Of a DNA stretch of 64,000 nucleotides, positions 24,205 through 33,212 are shown piece by piece (position 1 is the first letter of the stretch; every line of letters begins with the position of its first letter). The position numbers and the translations under genes are program-made. Under the pieces are notes generated by a model that saw nothing but the letters and a program-made list of their open reading frames with translations, had not been told where the DNA came from and searched no databases. The DNA is from Pelagibius sp028280305 (GTDB lineage: Bacteria > Pseudomonadota > Alphaproteobacteria > Kiloniellales > Kiloniellaceae): NCBI RefSeq assembly GCF_965233615.1, contig NZ_OZ247495.1. The stretch is one strand, 5' to 3'.

Positions 24205-25863
24205 CTAACTAACGACCGAATAGTCGGCGGCAGAAAGCAGGGTGGTGGGGTGCAGGCGGAAGCCCTTAACCTTCTTGGAAACCACCGTCACCACGGAGAG
24301 CCAGGACGGTTGGACCATAGGACCAATATCCTGAATACGCTGTTCGAGACGGCGTAGAACCTCCCGCCGCCGCTCCACATCCAACATCGCCTCCGCCTCC
24401 AGAATCAGCGTATCCACCTCGGCATCGGAAAAGCCGGTGCTGTTCCAGGGCACGTTGGAGCGCAGCGTGAGCCCTGGGAGCATGAAGCCCAAGGGCCGGG
24501 GCGCCCACTCCACGAAGGCCAGCGGCGCCTCGTTCCAGACCTCCCAGAAGCGGGCCGCCGGCATCAAGTCGATGGTCGCGCGGATGTCCGCTTCGCGGTA
24601 TTGCTCGACCATGGCCTGCACGGCAGCAAGCTCCCAGCCCGGCCAGTTCTTGCAGGTGATCTCTATATCGATACCGTTGGGATAGCCGGCTTCAGCCAAG
24701 AGGCGGCGGGCCTGATCGGGATCGGGCTCAAAAGCCGGCAGGGCGGCATAATCGGGGTGCGCCGGAGAGACGAGATGATGTTCCGCCGGTGAACCGAAAC
24801 CCCGCAGGGCCAGCTCGGTCACCGCCGCCGTATCAATCGCCAGACGCATGGCCCGGCGCACGCGGACGTCATCGAAGGGCGCCTGGTTCACCTTCATCTG
24901 CAGCATGGCGGTTGCCGAGGTCGCTGTGCGATGCACCGTGAAATCCGTGTGTGCCGCAAGACTCTCGGCCACTGAATAGTCGCAGCGGTCCAGACCGTCG
25001 ACCTGCCCGGAAAGGAGAGCCGCGGTCGCCGCCGCCGGGTCATCGCCGAGATCGACAAAGGCAAGTTCGTCGATGCACGCGCGGCTGCCGTCCGCCTTCT
25101 CGACCGCGCTCAACAAGGCGCCTTCGCCGACCGCAAACTCCCGCAGCGTAAATGGGCCGGTGCCGTTGGCGCCAACGCCGAAGCGACCGTCGTCTTCCGG
25201 ATCCAGCATCACATTGGTGTAGTGAAAAAGGTGCTCCGGTACGGCGACCTGCGGGCGCTTCAGATTAAGCCTGACATGGAAGTCATCGATCTTTTCAATG
25301 GCCGCGGCATCCCATAAAGCCGGTCCATCGGAAACCAAGGCCGGGTTATCCTGCAGCAGATAAGACTGCATCAGGCCCAGCGTCGAAGATCCGGTGGCGG
25401 GATCGAGCAGATGGCGCAAATTCCAGATCACATCGTCGGCAGTGAAGCGCCGGCCATTGTGCCAGTTGACATCCTGGCGCAGAAACAGATCCCAGGAGCG
25501 CAGGTCCGGCGAGGCGCGCCAGGATGACAACAGATGGGGACGGGTCACGTTGTCGAAGCCGGTCCAGGTTAAGGGCTGACAAACCTGTTGGACCAGATTG
25601 GCGGGTTGCAGCCAGCTCAGGGCATGGGGGGAATCAATCGGCTGGATCCGCATGCCGAAGCTTAACCGCCCGCCTGCAGGACCTTTACCGGAGGTTGTCG
25701 CGGCAGCGGCTTCGCCACCGGAGAGACCTGCCATGTCGTAAGCAAGCGGCGCCGCAACGCCCAACAAGGCCGCCGCGCGCAAGAAGGAACGCCGGCTTAT
25801 CGCCCCCTCTGAAAGCCGGCGTCTCAGCCGTACAAGCAGCGGATTCCCTTGGTTTTCATCCAT
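24205..25863 (-). CDS. Tat-exported ABC transporter substrate-binding protein (SBP_bac_5, peptide/nickel type)
   Basis: About 552 residues from the ATG at 25863, which has a GAGG ribosome site; an upstream start at 25890 is less likely. Residues 23-29 read SRRSFLR, a Tat signal motif, followed by the hydrophobic stretch AAALLGVAAPLAY. The mature protein is a family 5 extracellular binding protein, with the early LSWLQPANLVQQVCQPLTW, LFLRQDVNWHNGRRFTADDVIWNLRHLLDP and FDDVRVRRAMRLAIDTAAV. These bind peptides, opines or nickel for an Opp/Dpp-like importer. No permease or ATPase gene lies near, so it is an orphan. Tat export is common for this family in alphaproteobacteria. Confidence 0.9.
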   Translation of the reverse strand: MDENQGNPLLVRLRRRLSEGAISRRSFLRAAALLGVAAPLAYDMAGLSGGEAAAATTSGKGPAGGRLSFGMRIQPIDSPHALSWLQPANLVQQVCQPLTWTGFDNVTRPHLLSSWRASPDLRSWDLFLRQDVNWHNGRRFTADDVIWNLRHLLDPATGSSTLGLMQSYLLQDNPALVSDGPALWDAAAIEKIDDFHVRLNLKRPQVAVPEHLFHYTNVMLDPEDDGRFGVGANGTGPFTLREFAVGEGALLSAVEKADGSRACIDELAFVDLGDDPAAATAALLSGQVDGLDRCDYSVAESLAAHTDFTVHRTATSATAMLQMKVNQAPFDDVRVRRAMRLAIDTAAVTELALRGFGSPAEHHLVSPAHPDYAALPAFEPDPDQARRLLAEAGYPNGIDIEITCKNWPGWELAAVQAMVEQYREADIRATIDLMPAARFWEVWNEAPLAFVEWAPRPLGFMLPGLTLRSNVPWNSTGFSDAEVDTLILEAEAMLDVERRREVLRRLEQRIQDIGPMVQPSWLSVVTVVSKKVKGFRLHPTTLLSAADYSVVS

Positions 25864-25977
25864 TGCCGATCCTCGGCAAAGGGTCGCCAACAGCGACCGT
25901 TCCGACCAGGCTGCAATTGACGCAACCGCCCCTGTTGAGAGGATAGTGCGACCCCGGGAAATGTCTACCGACCGATC

Positions 25978-28569
25978 TCAGCCGCCGGGGGGTGGCAAAG
26001 GGGGCTTCGGCTTGTTCGGATCAGGCGAGGGCGAAGACCCGCCGGCCCGGGATTCGTCGGGCCTAGATTCGTTGGGCGTGGATTCGTTGGGCGAGGGGTC
26101 GGCGAAATGCACGACCCGCTGCGGGAAGGGAATCTCGATCCCGGCTTCGCGGAACAAACGATCGATCTCAAAGCGCAAGTCACTGGCGATGATAATGCGA
26201 TAGCTGACTTCGTTGGTGAAGCAGCGCAGTTCGAAGTCCAGGCTGCTCGCCCCGAAATCCATGAACACGACAAAAGGTTCAGGTGACGTGAGCACCCTCT
26301 CGTGACGCCCTGCGCAGCCGAGCAGGATCTCCCTCACCTTCTCGACATCGGACCCGTAGGCGACGCCGACCGCTACTTCGATGCGGCCGTAGTGATCTTT
26401 GTGGGTCCAGTTGACCACAGCCGTCGAGATGAAGTCCGAATTGGGAATGATGACCGACGCCCGCTGAAAGGTCTGCAGCTCTGTGGAACGCACGGTTATC
26501 TGTTTTACGAAGCCTTCGTTCGCTCCGACGATCACCCAATCCCCCACTTTGATCGGACGTTCGATCAGAAGGATGATGCCGGAGACGAAGTTGCTGACGA
26601 TGGTCTGCAGGCCAAAACCGATACCCACGGAGAGCGCACCGGCGATAAGCGCAATGTTTGAAAGATCGATACCCAGGGCGGAAATACCGAAGACTGCGGC
26701 GAGGATGATACCGACGTAGCCAAAGCCGGCGGAAAGGGAGTGCTGAACACCGGAATCAAATCCGGTTTCCGGCAGCACCTTGGTCCGCAAAAAACGTTGG
26801 CTGAGCCGGGTGACGAGCAGGATCACGGCGAAGACGATGATGGCCGCCAGCACATCGGTGAAGGCGATGGTCACGCCGCCGATGGTAAAGCCGGTGAGCA
26901 ACCGGCGCGCCTCGCCCCAAAACTCACCAAAGGGCGACAGCCATATGGCGGCAATCAGGAATGCGCCGGCGACGGCGAAGGCTGCGTCCAGCAGGGTGCG
27001 CAGCCAGAACTTGATCCGCCTGCGGGCAACATGGCGGATCTCCAGGTTGTCACGCATGAACCCGGAGCGCAGCGAGATACCGATGAGCTCCCGCCCAAGG
27101 CCGCGCAGAATGACGACACCGCCCAGGCTGATCGCAGAGAGAACTAAATTCGTCAGTAGAAAGTCACCGAAGTCCACATAACCGATCAGCGACACCAGAA
27201 CGCTGGCCACCGCCAGCGCCATCACCAGGCGGCGCACCAGGCGCCAGAACCCTGATTGAATGAACATCTTGGGTTCGGGGGCCGGCGCCCCTTCTTCATC
27301 AGCCTGTTCCGCGGCCATGAGCCAGCGACTGCGACGCGCCGTATCAATGAGCACCAGCGCCGGCAGGGTATTCAGCGCAAAGGTCGCCATCGAGAAGTAG
27401 ATGTCCGTCACGCCGATCTGGCTGTGCGCCTCGGTCATGAAAATCCCGATGGCGAGGAGGGCGGCCAGCAGCGTAAACCGGCGGCCCAGTATGCGGGCAT
27501 TGTCCGGCGAAACCGACAGCAGGCGCCACTGCGGCATGTCCGGCGAAAGCACTGCATAGGGCAAGGCCCAGGCCAGGGAGAAGAACACCATCACCGCGAA
27601 AAACAACGGCACCAGCGCCCAGAACAGGCTGTGGTCCGACGACCTGCCGGAGAGTGCGAGATAGAGCAGACCACCGAAAACCAGCGCCGGTATAATCCCG
27701 CGTGCCACCGCGTTGGCGATGGCGGCGATCAGCCGGCGGCCGTAGCTCGGATCTGAGAGAGCGGGATCGCGGTCATAGCGTTTGAGCAGCCAGCGCCGCA
27801 GCAACCAACCGATAACCAGAGCCAGACCGAGGATGAATGCAATGCGAGCGGGAACCGCGTTCTGGCGCTCTTGTTTTTCCAGACTCAGCCACCAGACCAC
27901 CGGCGAGCGGCCGATCTTCTGAATGACCACCACGAATTCGGGAACACCACGAACCCATGTGTCCGGCGCCCAAGGGAAAGGATAAACCTGGAACAGGGCG
28001 TCGAAGCGTTTCTTCTGAGAAAGGGAGCCGATCAGACGGTCCAGCTCGTCGGCGCGTACAATAGCCAGATTCGCCTGTGCGACGCGGGCTCTGAGCCCCT
28101 TCAGCTCCTCATCAAGGGCTTGGCGCTGGCTCGCGACTTCCTCGGCCTCGGCCAGTTCCTCGCCCTCGGGGGCCGGTCCGAGAACGTCCAGGCGCCGCTC
28201 TATACCATCGACTTTTTCCTGTGCCAGATTCCTGATCTCAGTGGCTTCACGACGGACCCGTGCGGTCAGGTCGAGAAACCTGCGGGCGCTCTCAGCGGTG
28301 GTATCCGCACGGCGCAGTTCCTGCTCTATGAGATCGAGCGTTCGGGTCCACTGATCGACAAGCACCGACGACGTGTCGGCCTTGGTCGTGGTCTGGGCAA
28401 AGGCCGCCGTCGGTACGCCCAGGCCCAGACAAACCGAGAAGAAGAACAGAACTGCGAAAGCGGCCGGAAAGCGCAACGTCGTCACCTCATCCGGCAGAGG
28501 CCGGTCCGCGAACGCTAGCATGGCGCGGGCTGCCGTTGGAAGCGGGGCGCGGCGGAGGAGGCGCGTCAA
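25978..28569 (-). CDS. Large MscS-family mechanosensitive channel with periplasmic N-terminal domain
   Basis: An 863-residue inner-membrane protein. A hydrophobic signal segment near residues 34-58 ends GLGVPTAAFAQ. A helical periplasmic domain (about 60-210) follows, resembling the DUF3772-type region of large MscS proteins. About ten hydrophobic segments span residues 230-650, ending in the MscS pore helix ALSVGIGFGLQTIVSNFVSG. The beta domain has KVGDWVIVGANEGFVKQITVRSTELQTFQRASVIIPNSDFIS. It should open under membrane tension and release solutes on osmotic downshift. The C-terminal tail is unusual: three pentapeptide repeats of PNES type and a proline-rich end. It stands alone, 11 bases downstream of the gene at 28580-29308. 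Confidence 0.9.
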   Translation of the reverse strand: MTRLLRRAPLPTAARAMLAFADRPLPDEVTTLRFPAAFAVLFFFSVCLGLGVPTAAFAQTTTKADTSSVLVDQWTRTLDLIEQELRRADTTAESARRFLDLTARVRREATEIRNLAQEKVDGIERRLDVLGPAPEGEELAEAEEVASQRQALDEELKGLRARVAQANLAIVRADELDRLIGSLSQKKRFDALFQVYPFPWAPDTWVRGVPEFVVVIQKIGRSPVVWWLSLEKQERQNAVPARIAFILGLALVIGWLLRRWLLKRYDRDPALSDPSYGRRLIAAIANAVARGIIPALVFGGLLYLALSGRSSDHSLFWALVPLFFAVMVFFSLAWALPYAVLSPDMPQWRLLSVSPDNARILGRRFTLLAALLAIGIFMTEAHSQIGVTDIYFSMATFALNTLPALVLIDTARRSRWLMAAEQADEEGAPAPEPKMFIQSGFWRLVRRLVMALAVASVLVSLIGYVDFGDFLLTNLVLSAISLGGVVILRGLGRELIGISLRSGFMRDNLEIRHVARRRIKFWLRTLLDAAFAVAGAFLIAAIWLSPFGEFWGEARRLLTGFTIGGVTIAFTDVLAAIIVFAVILLVTRLSQRFLRTKVLPETGFDSGVQHSLSAGFGYVGIILAAVFGISALGIDLSNIALIAGALSVGIGFGLQTIVSNFVSGIILLIERPIKVGDWVIVGANEGFVKQITVRSTELQTFQRASVIIPNSDFISTAVVNWTHKDHYGRIEVAVGVAYGSDVEKVREILLGCAGRHERVLTSPEPFVVFMDFGASSLDFELRCFTNEVSYRIIIASDLRFEIDRLFREAGIEIPFPQRVVHFADPSPNESTPNESRPDESRAGGSSPSPDPNKPKPPLPPPGG
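26051..26095. repeat. Three tandem 15-bp repeats inside the MscS gene
   Basis: Near-identical copies of GATTCGTTGGGC plus three bases start at 26051, 26066 and 26081, exactly 15 bases apart; the first has a C for a T. On the minus strand they encode three pentapeptides (PNEST, PNESR, PDESR) in the C-terminal tail of the channel. The period is a multiple of three, so copy-number change would keep the frame. Confidence 0.8.
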
Positions 28570-28579
28570 ATACAGGCCG

Positions 28580-29308
28580 TCAGGGATAGTCGCAGCGATC
28601 CGCCGTAACGCTCAGGAATCCGCGTGCGCCCGGCAAAACCGTGAAACGGTACTCGTTGCTGCCGACAACCACCGAATGATGCAACGGCAAGCTTCCTTCC
28701 GCCGTCACCGACTTGCCCCCCAAAGCCGTAAAGGAAACCGATATCGGCTGATTGGGGTCGAACCAGGCTTCGATGTTGCCGTTTGCATCGCGCGCCGCTG
28801 TTCCGTTGCCGGTCACCGTGATGCTGCGGTCGGCGAAACTGACCGCATCGTTGGCGCCTTTTTGCAGCGAGGTGGTGACGATAAAGCGCTTGGTCTCCGG
28901 TTGATCGTCGCAGGTCCGCGGTTTCTCCGCCGCCGAGATCAGGAACGCCAGGCGCTCTTCATCGGCGCCGGCGCTGAGCTTTTGCTGAACCATGCTCATC
29001 AGCTCGCGCACGAAGCCGGTCGGCACCTCTTTTTCGTAGCGGGCCTGCCAGGCAGTGATGGATTCCTTGGACTTTGCGAGTTCCGCTGCCAAGGCGGCAG
29101 ACTGGCGTTCCAGCCCCGACACTTCTTCGCTCAACTCCGCGATCCGCTGTTCCGCCTTGGTCACGTCACGGGCGGCAAGCTGGGCGCCGATGCGATAGGA
29201 ATAGGCTCCGGCAGCGACAATCGCAGCCAAAGCCAGAGACCACTTGGTCACGCCCCACCAGAATCGCCGACGGCGGCGCTGGCGATTTTCATGCAAGCCC
29301 AAAGACAT
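28580..29308 (-). CDS. Membrane-anchored coiled-coil protein of unknown function
   Basis: A 242-residue protein. The N-terminus is very basic (NRQRRRRRFWWG), followed by one transmembrane segment at about 20-40 and a coiled coil at about 50-88 (TKAEQRIAELSEEVSGLERQ onward), then a periplasmic globular region with two cysteines (CDDQPETK, ADRCDYP) that could form a disulfide. The C-terminal part is beta-rich (SFADRSITVTGNGTAARDANGN). It ends 11 bases before the MscS gene on the same strand, so the two are probably co-transcribed. I do not recognise the family; a role near the channel is only an inference. Confidence 0.7.
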   Translation of the reverse strand: MSLGLHENRQRRRRRFWWGVTKWSLALAAIVAAGAYSYRIGAQLAARDVTKAEQRIAELSEEVSGLERQSAALAAELAKSKESITAWQARYEKEVPTGFVRELMSMVQQKLSAGADEERLAFLISAAEKPRTCDDQPETKRFIVTTSLQKGANDAVSFADRSITVTGNGTAARDANGNIEAWFDPNQPISVSFTALGGKSVTAEGSLPLHHSVVVGSNEYRFTVLPGARGFLSVTADRCDYP

Positions 29309-29620
29309 ACCGGTTAACGCTCTCGTTCTTCCTGGTTCCCAACCTCAAAGTCAGTCCCACAAAGCGAATTCCAATCAGGCGGCGCGGAACCGGCTCAAGA
29401 CTGTCGGAGGCCGGATCTAACCGATTGAAATCGCGCTGTCTTTGATCGAGACGGGCGCATCTTCTACCATTGTGACCCAGTGCGATCAAGCCGACAAGCC
29501 GGACAAACCCTAGCTTATAGGCGATCCGGGGGCGTTAACGAAAGATTGCCGCCTCGCCTTGTAGAATGACAAAAATGAGTCAGAACGCCTCGCGGTTTTT
29601 GAACCCAGCAAGCGATCCGA
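29309..29620. other. Gene-free divergent intergenic region
   Basis: These 312 bases separate the divergent coiled-coil membrane protein gene and the small gene at 29621. I see no convincing reading frame, RNA, terminator or long palindrome in it. It should hold promoters for both directions. Confidence 0.5.
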
Positions 29621-29857
29621 ATGAGCGGTTCTTCGAAAGATCTTCGCAGTGATCTGCTGCGACAATTGAGCGCCCTGCGCGGGCGGATCGATCAGCGCGT
29701 CCTCGATCATTTTCTGACCAAGGTCGATGGCTGGGAACCTTATGATCGTGAATCCGCCGGCGAGGCCGTGCGCCAGTTTCTGGCGACCCGTCAGGACGGC
29801 GGTAAGTTCCAGGACCGACTGCGCGGCGAGATGGCGAAGAAGAAAGACAACGACTGA
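29621..29857 (+). CDS. Small hypothetical protein, 78 residues
   Basis: A highly charged protein with 15 Asp plus Glu and many Lys and Arg residues, predicted all-helical (DLRSDLLRQLSALRGRIDQRVLDHF, then AVRQFLATRQDGGKFQDRLRGE). No signal peptide or membrane segment. Codon use fits that of its neighbours, and the frame lies 57 bases upstream of the LysE-type exporter on the same strand. I do not recognise it. It could be a small cytoplasmic regulator, but nothing in the sequence shows this. Confidence 0.5.
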   Translation: MSGSSKDLRSDLLRQLSALRGRIDQRVLDHFLTKVDGWEPYDRESAGEAVRQFLATRQDGGKFQDRLRGEMAKKKDND

Positions 29858-29914
29858 TCCAGGGCGCTAGACTGCGGCATCGTCCCTTTCCGTCCCGGCG
29901 TTGGACCGCTGCCC

Positions 29915-30538
29915 ATGTCCTTTGATCTCTGGCTCGCTTTCACTCTGGCCGCGGCGCTTCTGATCGCCATCCCCGGTCCCACCAATCTGCTGGTCGTCGC
30001 CTACACCCTGCAGCAGGGCAAGCGCGCCGGGCTGGCAACAGTCTTCGGAGTTCTGCCGGGGATCGCAACCAGCATGGCGCTTTCCTTCGCCGGTCTGGGT
30101 GCCGTGCTGGCAGCTTCTGCAGAAGCTTTCCTGGTGATGAAGTGGATCGGGGCGGCCTATCTGATTTATCTCGGTATCCGTCAGTGGCGTGCGCCGGTTG
30201 CGGATTCCGGTCTGGCATCCGGCGTTATGGCATCGACGAAGCGGCGTATGCTGCGGGAAGCCTTTCTGGTCACGTTGCTGAACCCGAAAGGCATCATTTT
30301 CTTCTCCGCCTTCTTTCCGCAGTTCCTCAACACCGGCGAAGCTGTCGCGCCGCAGATGGCAATATTGGGGGCGACCTTCCTGCTGCTCGTTCTGCCGATC
30401 AACACGGGTTATGCCTTGACGGCCGAGATCCTGCGCAAGCGCCTGTCCCGCGCCGACTGGCGCCGCGCGCTCAATCGAGCAGGCGGCGCCCTTCTGGTCG
30501 GCGCAGGTTTGCTCACCCTCTCTTTGCGGCGGTCTTAG
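29915..30538 (+). CDS. LysE/RhtB-family amino-acid exporter
   Basis: A 207-residue inner-membrane protein with about six hydrophobic segments. The N-terminal FTLAAALLIAIPGPTNLLVVAY holds the family signature PGPxN. GVLPGIATSMALSFAGLGAVLAAS, MKWIGAAYLIYLGIRQWR and FLVTLLNPKGIIFFSAFFPQF are also typical. The family exports amino acids such as lysine, threonine or homoserine lactones. The LysR gene on the opposite strand converges with it, and the stops are only 23 bases apart, so that regulator probably serves another target, the EamA gene. Substrate unknown. Confidence 0.9.
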   Translation: MSFDLWLAFTLAAALLIAIPGPTNLLVVAYTLQQGKRAGLATVFGVLPGIATSMALSFAGLGAVLAASAEAFLVMKWIGAAYLIYLGIRQWRAPVADSGLASGVMASTKRRMLREAFLVTLLNPKGIIFFSAFFPQFLNTGEAVAPQMAILGATFLLLVLPINTGYALTAEILRKRLSRADWRRALNRAGGALLVGAGLLTLSLRRS

Positions 30539-30561
30539 AAACAGGCAGCCAAGCTGCGCGG

Positions 30562-31488
30562 TCACGCAGCCGTCAGATCTTCTCCGCTCAAAAAGCGCCG
30601 CTCGGCCGCAAAGAGTGCTTTCAAGGCATCGGCAATCGCGCGGACCGCTGGCTCGCGCAGCATGTCGCGATGGCTCAGGAGGTGCTGACGTTTGCCGAGG
30701 CCATCGATCGGCGGGGTCAGGCGTTCCAGGCGCGGATCGCTGTCGGCCAGGCAACAGGGCACGACAGCCAGACCGACCCCCTCGGCCAGAGCCTCAAGCA
30801 CCACATCCATGTCGGTGCTGCGCAGGCGCGGCGGGCGTGAAAGGCGGCTGTCCAGCCACTTTTTCTGCATCGGAAAGAACAAACGGTCCTCGCTGAAGCC
30901 AATCCAGTCGCAGGCGTCATAGCGCGCCTCGCTGCGGGCGGCCGGCTGACGGGCAATCAGTTCCCGCGCGCCATAGACCGCGTAGCCGACGTCGCCCAGG
31001 CGTGTGACGATCAGGCTGGCCCCCTCCGGCAGGCATTCGCGGATCTGCAGGTCGGCTTCGCGGCGCCAGAGGTTCACGTCCGCATGAGCCGGCAGAAGTT
31101 CGATCTCGACCCCGGGCGCCGCCGCGAACAGCCGATCCATCCGGCGGCTGAGGTAGCGCGACACCGTCTCCATGGCCGAGATCCGCACCGTGCCGCTGGC
31201 ACTTTCCGGCAGCGCCGGGCGCAGACGGGCAACCGCATCCGCCGCCTTGGCCATCTCCGCCACCAGGGGGATCATCTGCCGGCCCGCCGGGGTCGGGGCC
31301 AAACCGCTCGGCAGCCGTTCGAAGAGGCGCGCGCCCAGCATGTCTTCCAGCGCCCGTATGCGGCGGCTGGCTTTTGGCTGGCTGATCCCCAGATGCCGCG
31401 CGGCTGCCGAAAGGCTCATGCTGTCGGCGGCGGCATTGAGCACCCGCAGGTCGTCCCAGTTCATCTCCGCCAGCACATTGTGTTTCAT
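30562..31488 (-). CDS. LysR-family transcriptional regulator
   Basis: About 308 residues from the ATG at 31488, chosen because a GGAGGAA ribosome site precedes it; an internal ATG at 31464 is possible. The winged HTH is at about residues 10-68 (LRVLNAAADSMSLSAAARHLGISQPKASRRIRALEDMLGA) and the effector domain follows from about 95 (GTVRISAMETVSRYL). It is divergent from an EamA-family transporter across 162 bases, or 90 if the longer transporter frame is used, so it likely controls that gene. A TCAT-N6-ATGA dyad at 31517-31530 in the gap fits a T-N11-A LysR box. Inducer unknown. Confidence 0.9.
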   Translation of the reverse strand: MKHNVLAEMNWDDLRVLNAAADSMSLSAAARHLGISQPKASRRIRALEDMLGARLFERLPSGLAPTPAGRQMIPLVAEMAKAADAVARLRPALPESASGTVRISAMETVSRYLSRRMDRLFAAAPGVEIELLPAHADVNLWRREADLQIRECLPEGASLIVTRLGDVGYAVYGARELIARQPAARSEARYDACDWIGFSEDRLFFPMQKKWLDSRLSRPPRLRSTDMDVVLEALAEGVGLAVVPCCLADSDPRLERLTPPIDGLGKRQHLLSHRDMLREPAVRAIADALKALFAAERRFLSGEDLTAA

Positions 31489-31516
31489 CGCCGTTCCTCC
31501 GGTCTCCGCGCTCCAT

Positions 31517-31530
31517 TCATCAGAGCATGA
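31517..31530. promoter_or_regulatory. Possible LysR box between the LysR and EamA genes
   Basis: TCATCAGAGCATGA has inverted ends TCAT and ATGA with T and A eleven bases apart, the T-N11-A form. It lies 29 bases upstream of the LysR start in the divergent promoter region. Short dyads occur by chance, so confidence is low. Confidence 0.35.
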
Positions 31531-31650
31531 CAGATATACAATAAATCCATCTTCCATGCACCAATGATATAACCCACAATGCCGCCGGTGCAGACGTTCC
31601 GGCCTGGACATTCCCTGACCAACCGCTCGAAATCCGGAGGAAGGCGCCTC

Positions 31651-32535
31651 TTGTCGCGCGATCTCGCAAAGGCCATGACCTGGGTGACCCTGGGGGCCTT
31701 TCTCTTTGCCTTTATGTTCATGCTGCCGAAGCTGACCTCGGCGGCGGTGACACCGCCTCAGGTCGCCTTCCTGCGCTATCTCGCGGGCTTCATGATCATC
31801 CTGCCGTTCTTCCTGCAGGCCCACGGCGCCCGCGGTGCATTACCGGAATTGATCGGCCCCCGGCGCCGACGCCTTAACAAGTTGCATGGCCTGCGGGCCT
31901 GCTTTGGTATTGCGAGCGTCTGTTTCGGTACCTATGCGGTGACGCATATCCCCCTGGCCAACGCCCAGGCGATCGCCATGACCAATGGCGTCTTCGCGGT
32001 CATCCTTTCGGCGCTTTTCTTGAAAGAGCGACTGACCATCGCAGACGCGACGGCCGGGATCATCTGCCTGACCGGCGCCATCGTCGTGGCCGAACCTGAT
32101 ATCAGTGCTGCCGGTTGGATTTCGCTGGGCGCCGCCGCCGCCCTCGTCCAGGCCTTCGCCTGGGGGGCCGAGGTGGTGCTGCTGCGCTTCACTGCGGTGA
32201 ACGACACAACCCAGCGCACCCTCACTTTGGTCAATGGCAGCGCCAGCCTGTTGCTGCTGTTCCTTACCGCCTCCTGGTGGGATCAGTTACCGGCAGGCGA
32301 CATCGCGATCCTGCTCGCCATGGGCCCGGTCGCGATCATCGGCCAGTACTGCAACATCCGTGGCTTTCGCCTGGCCGCCGCCAGCGAACTGGTGCCGATC
32401 AAGTACAGCGGCGTGGTCTTCGCAGCGCTTCTCGGTATCTTCTTTTTCGATGAGTGGCCCAGTCTGGCCGCCGTGCTCGGCGCCGTGATGATCTGCGGCG
32501 GCGCCGGATACCTCGCGGTGGCCAAAGCGCGCTAG
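31651..32535 (+). CDS. EamA/DMT-family transporter
   Basis: About 294 residues if the TTG at 31651 is the start; I prefer it because GGAGGAAGG lies 6 bases upstream, while the in-frame ATG at 31579 has no ribosome site and would add 24 hydrophilic residues. About ten hydrophobic segments form two EamA repeats, with PPQVAFLRYLAGFMIILPFF and HIPLANAQAIAMTNGVFAVILSALFLKERL in the first, and AASELVPIKYSGVVFAALLGIFFFDEWPS in the second. The family moves metabolites or drugs by proton exchange. Divergent from its probable LysR regulator. Substrate unknown. Confidence 0.88.
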   Translation: MSRDLAKAMTWVTLGAFLFAFMFMLPKLTSAAVTPPQVAFLRYLAGFMIILPFFLQAHGARGALPELIGPRRRRLNKLHGLRACFGIASVCFGTYAVTHIPLANAQAIAMTNGVFAVILSALFLKERLTIADATAGIICLTGAIVVAEPDISAAGWISLGAAAALVQAFAWGAEVVLLRFTAVNDTTQRTLTLVNGSASLLLLFLTASWWDQLPAGDIAILLAMGPVAIIGQYCNIRGFRLAAASELVPIKYSGVVFAALLGIFFFDEWPSLAAVLGAVMICGGAGYLAVAKAR

Positions 32536-32549
32536 TAGCTGTTCTGCCT

Positions 32550-32945
32550 TCAACCTTCGATTTTCGGCTTCGAAGAGTCCTCAAACCACCGGGCCAGGAA
32601 CTCTTCATCGACATTGCCGGCCGCCAGATCGAGAATGACTTGAACAACCGCTGTCTCTTCCGGCTCAAAGTCATAACCGTTCAGACTGAGGAAAACGGCA
32701 CCAGCCAGAATACCGCTGCGTTTGTTGCCATCGATAAATGGGTGGTTGCGGATGATGCCGAAGCAGTAGTCGGCCGCCAGCGCGAAGGGAGAGACTTCGT
32801 CCTCGTAACCGGCCCGGTTCCGCGGGCGGGCCAGCGCGCTTTCCAGCAGGCCCTGATCGCGCACCCCGTCGCTACCGCCGAAGCGGGCAATGGACTCACG
32901 GTGAAAGGCCATCACCATGGCGAGGGTCAACCAACGGCGGTTCAT
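32550..32945 (-). CDS. Death-on-curing (Doc/Fic family) toxin
   Basis: A 131-residue Fic-fold protein with the core motif HPFIDGNKRSG at residues 68-78, matching HxFx(D/N)GNKR. Doc-type toxins phosphorylate EF-Tu, and the family is otherwise AMP-transferring; the motif residues for the reaction are intact. The N-terminal AFHRESIARFGGSDGVRDQGLLESALARPRN is typical of chromosomal Doc. The ATG overlaps the antitoxin stop by one base (TAATG), so translation is coupled. Together with the AbrB-like antitoxin upstream and a palindromic operator it forms a type II toxin-antitoxin module. Confidence 0.92.
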   Translation of the reverse strand: MNRRWLTLAMVMAFHRESIARFGGSDGVRDQGLLESALARPRNRAGYEDEVSPFALAADYCFGIIRNHPFIDGNKRSGILAGAVFLSLNGYDFEPEETAVVQVILDLAAGNVDEEFLARWFEDSSKPKIEG

Positions 32946-33169
32946 TACTCAGCCAGCTTCTTCATGGCATTGGGGTACCTCCGGACAAAATCGCCGGCGG
33001 CTTCCAAAGCCTCTGCAAAGTCGGGGTCATAGGGTGTGAGTTCGATACCGTCGCGAGTTTGCACGACGTAGAGGCTATCCCCCTCCTTGAGACCCATTGC
33101 CCGCACGTGCTCTGAGAGCGTCACGCCAAGAGAGTTTCCGATCTTGCGGATTTTCACGGGTTCGGACAT
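32945..33169 (-). CDS. AbrB/MazE-type antitoxin of the Doc module
   Basis: About 74 residues from the ATG at 33169, which has an AAGGAG ribosome site 8 bases upstream; the longer frame to 33229 would run into the operator. The N-terminal MSEPVKIRKIGNSLGVTLSE is the SpoVT/AbrB swapped-hairpin DNA-binding motif, followed by VRAMGLKEGDSLYVVQTRDGIELTPYD. The acidic C-terminal tail would bind and block the toxin. Such antitoxins repress their own operon, and the perfect palindrome at 33213-33246 is the obvious operator. Confidence 0.9.
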   Translation of the reverse strand: MSEPVKIRKIGNSLGVTLSEHVRAMGLKEGDSLYVVQTRDGIELTPYDPDFAEALEAAGDFVRRYPNAMKKLAE

Positions 33170-33212
33170 CGATCCGGCTCCTTCGCTGACCCAGGGAACA
33201 GCTGCAAGATAC

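Noticed and set aside
30553..30570. GCTGCG/CGCAGC hairpin between the LysE and LysR genes as a terminator
   Set aside because: It overlaps the LysR stop codon and lacks a T run in either direction.
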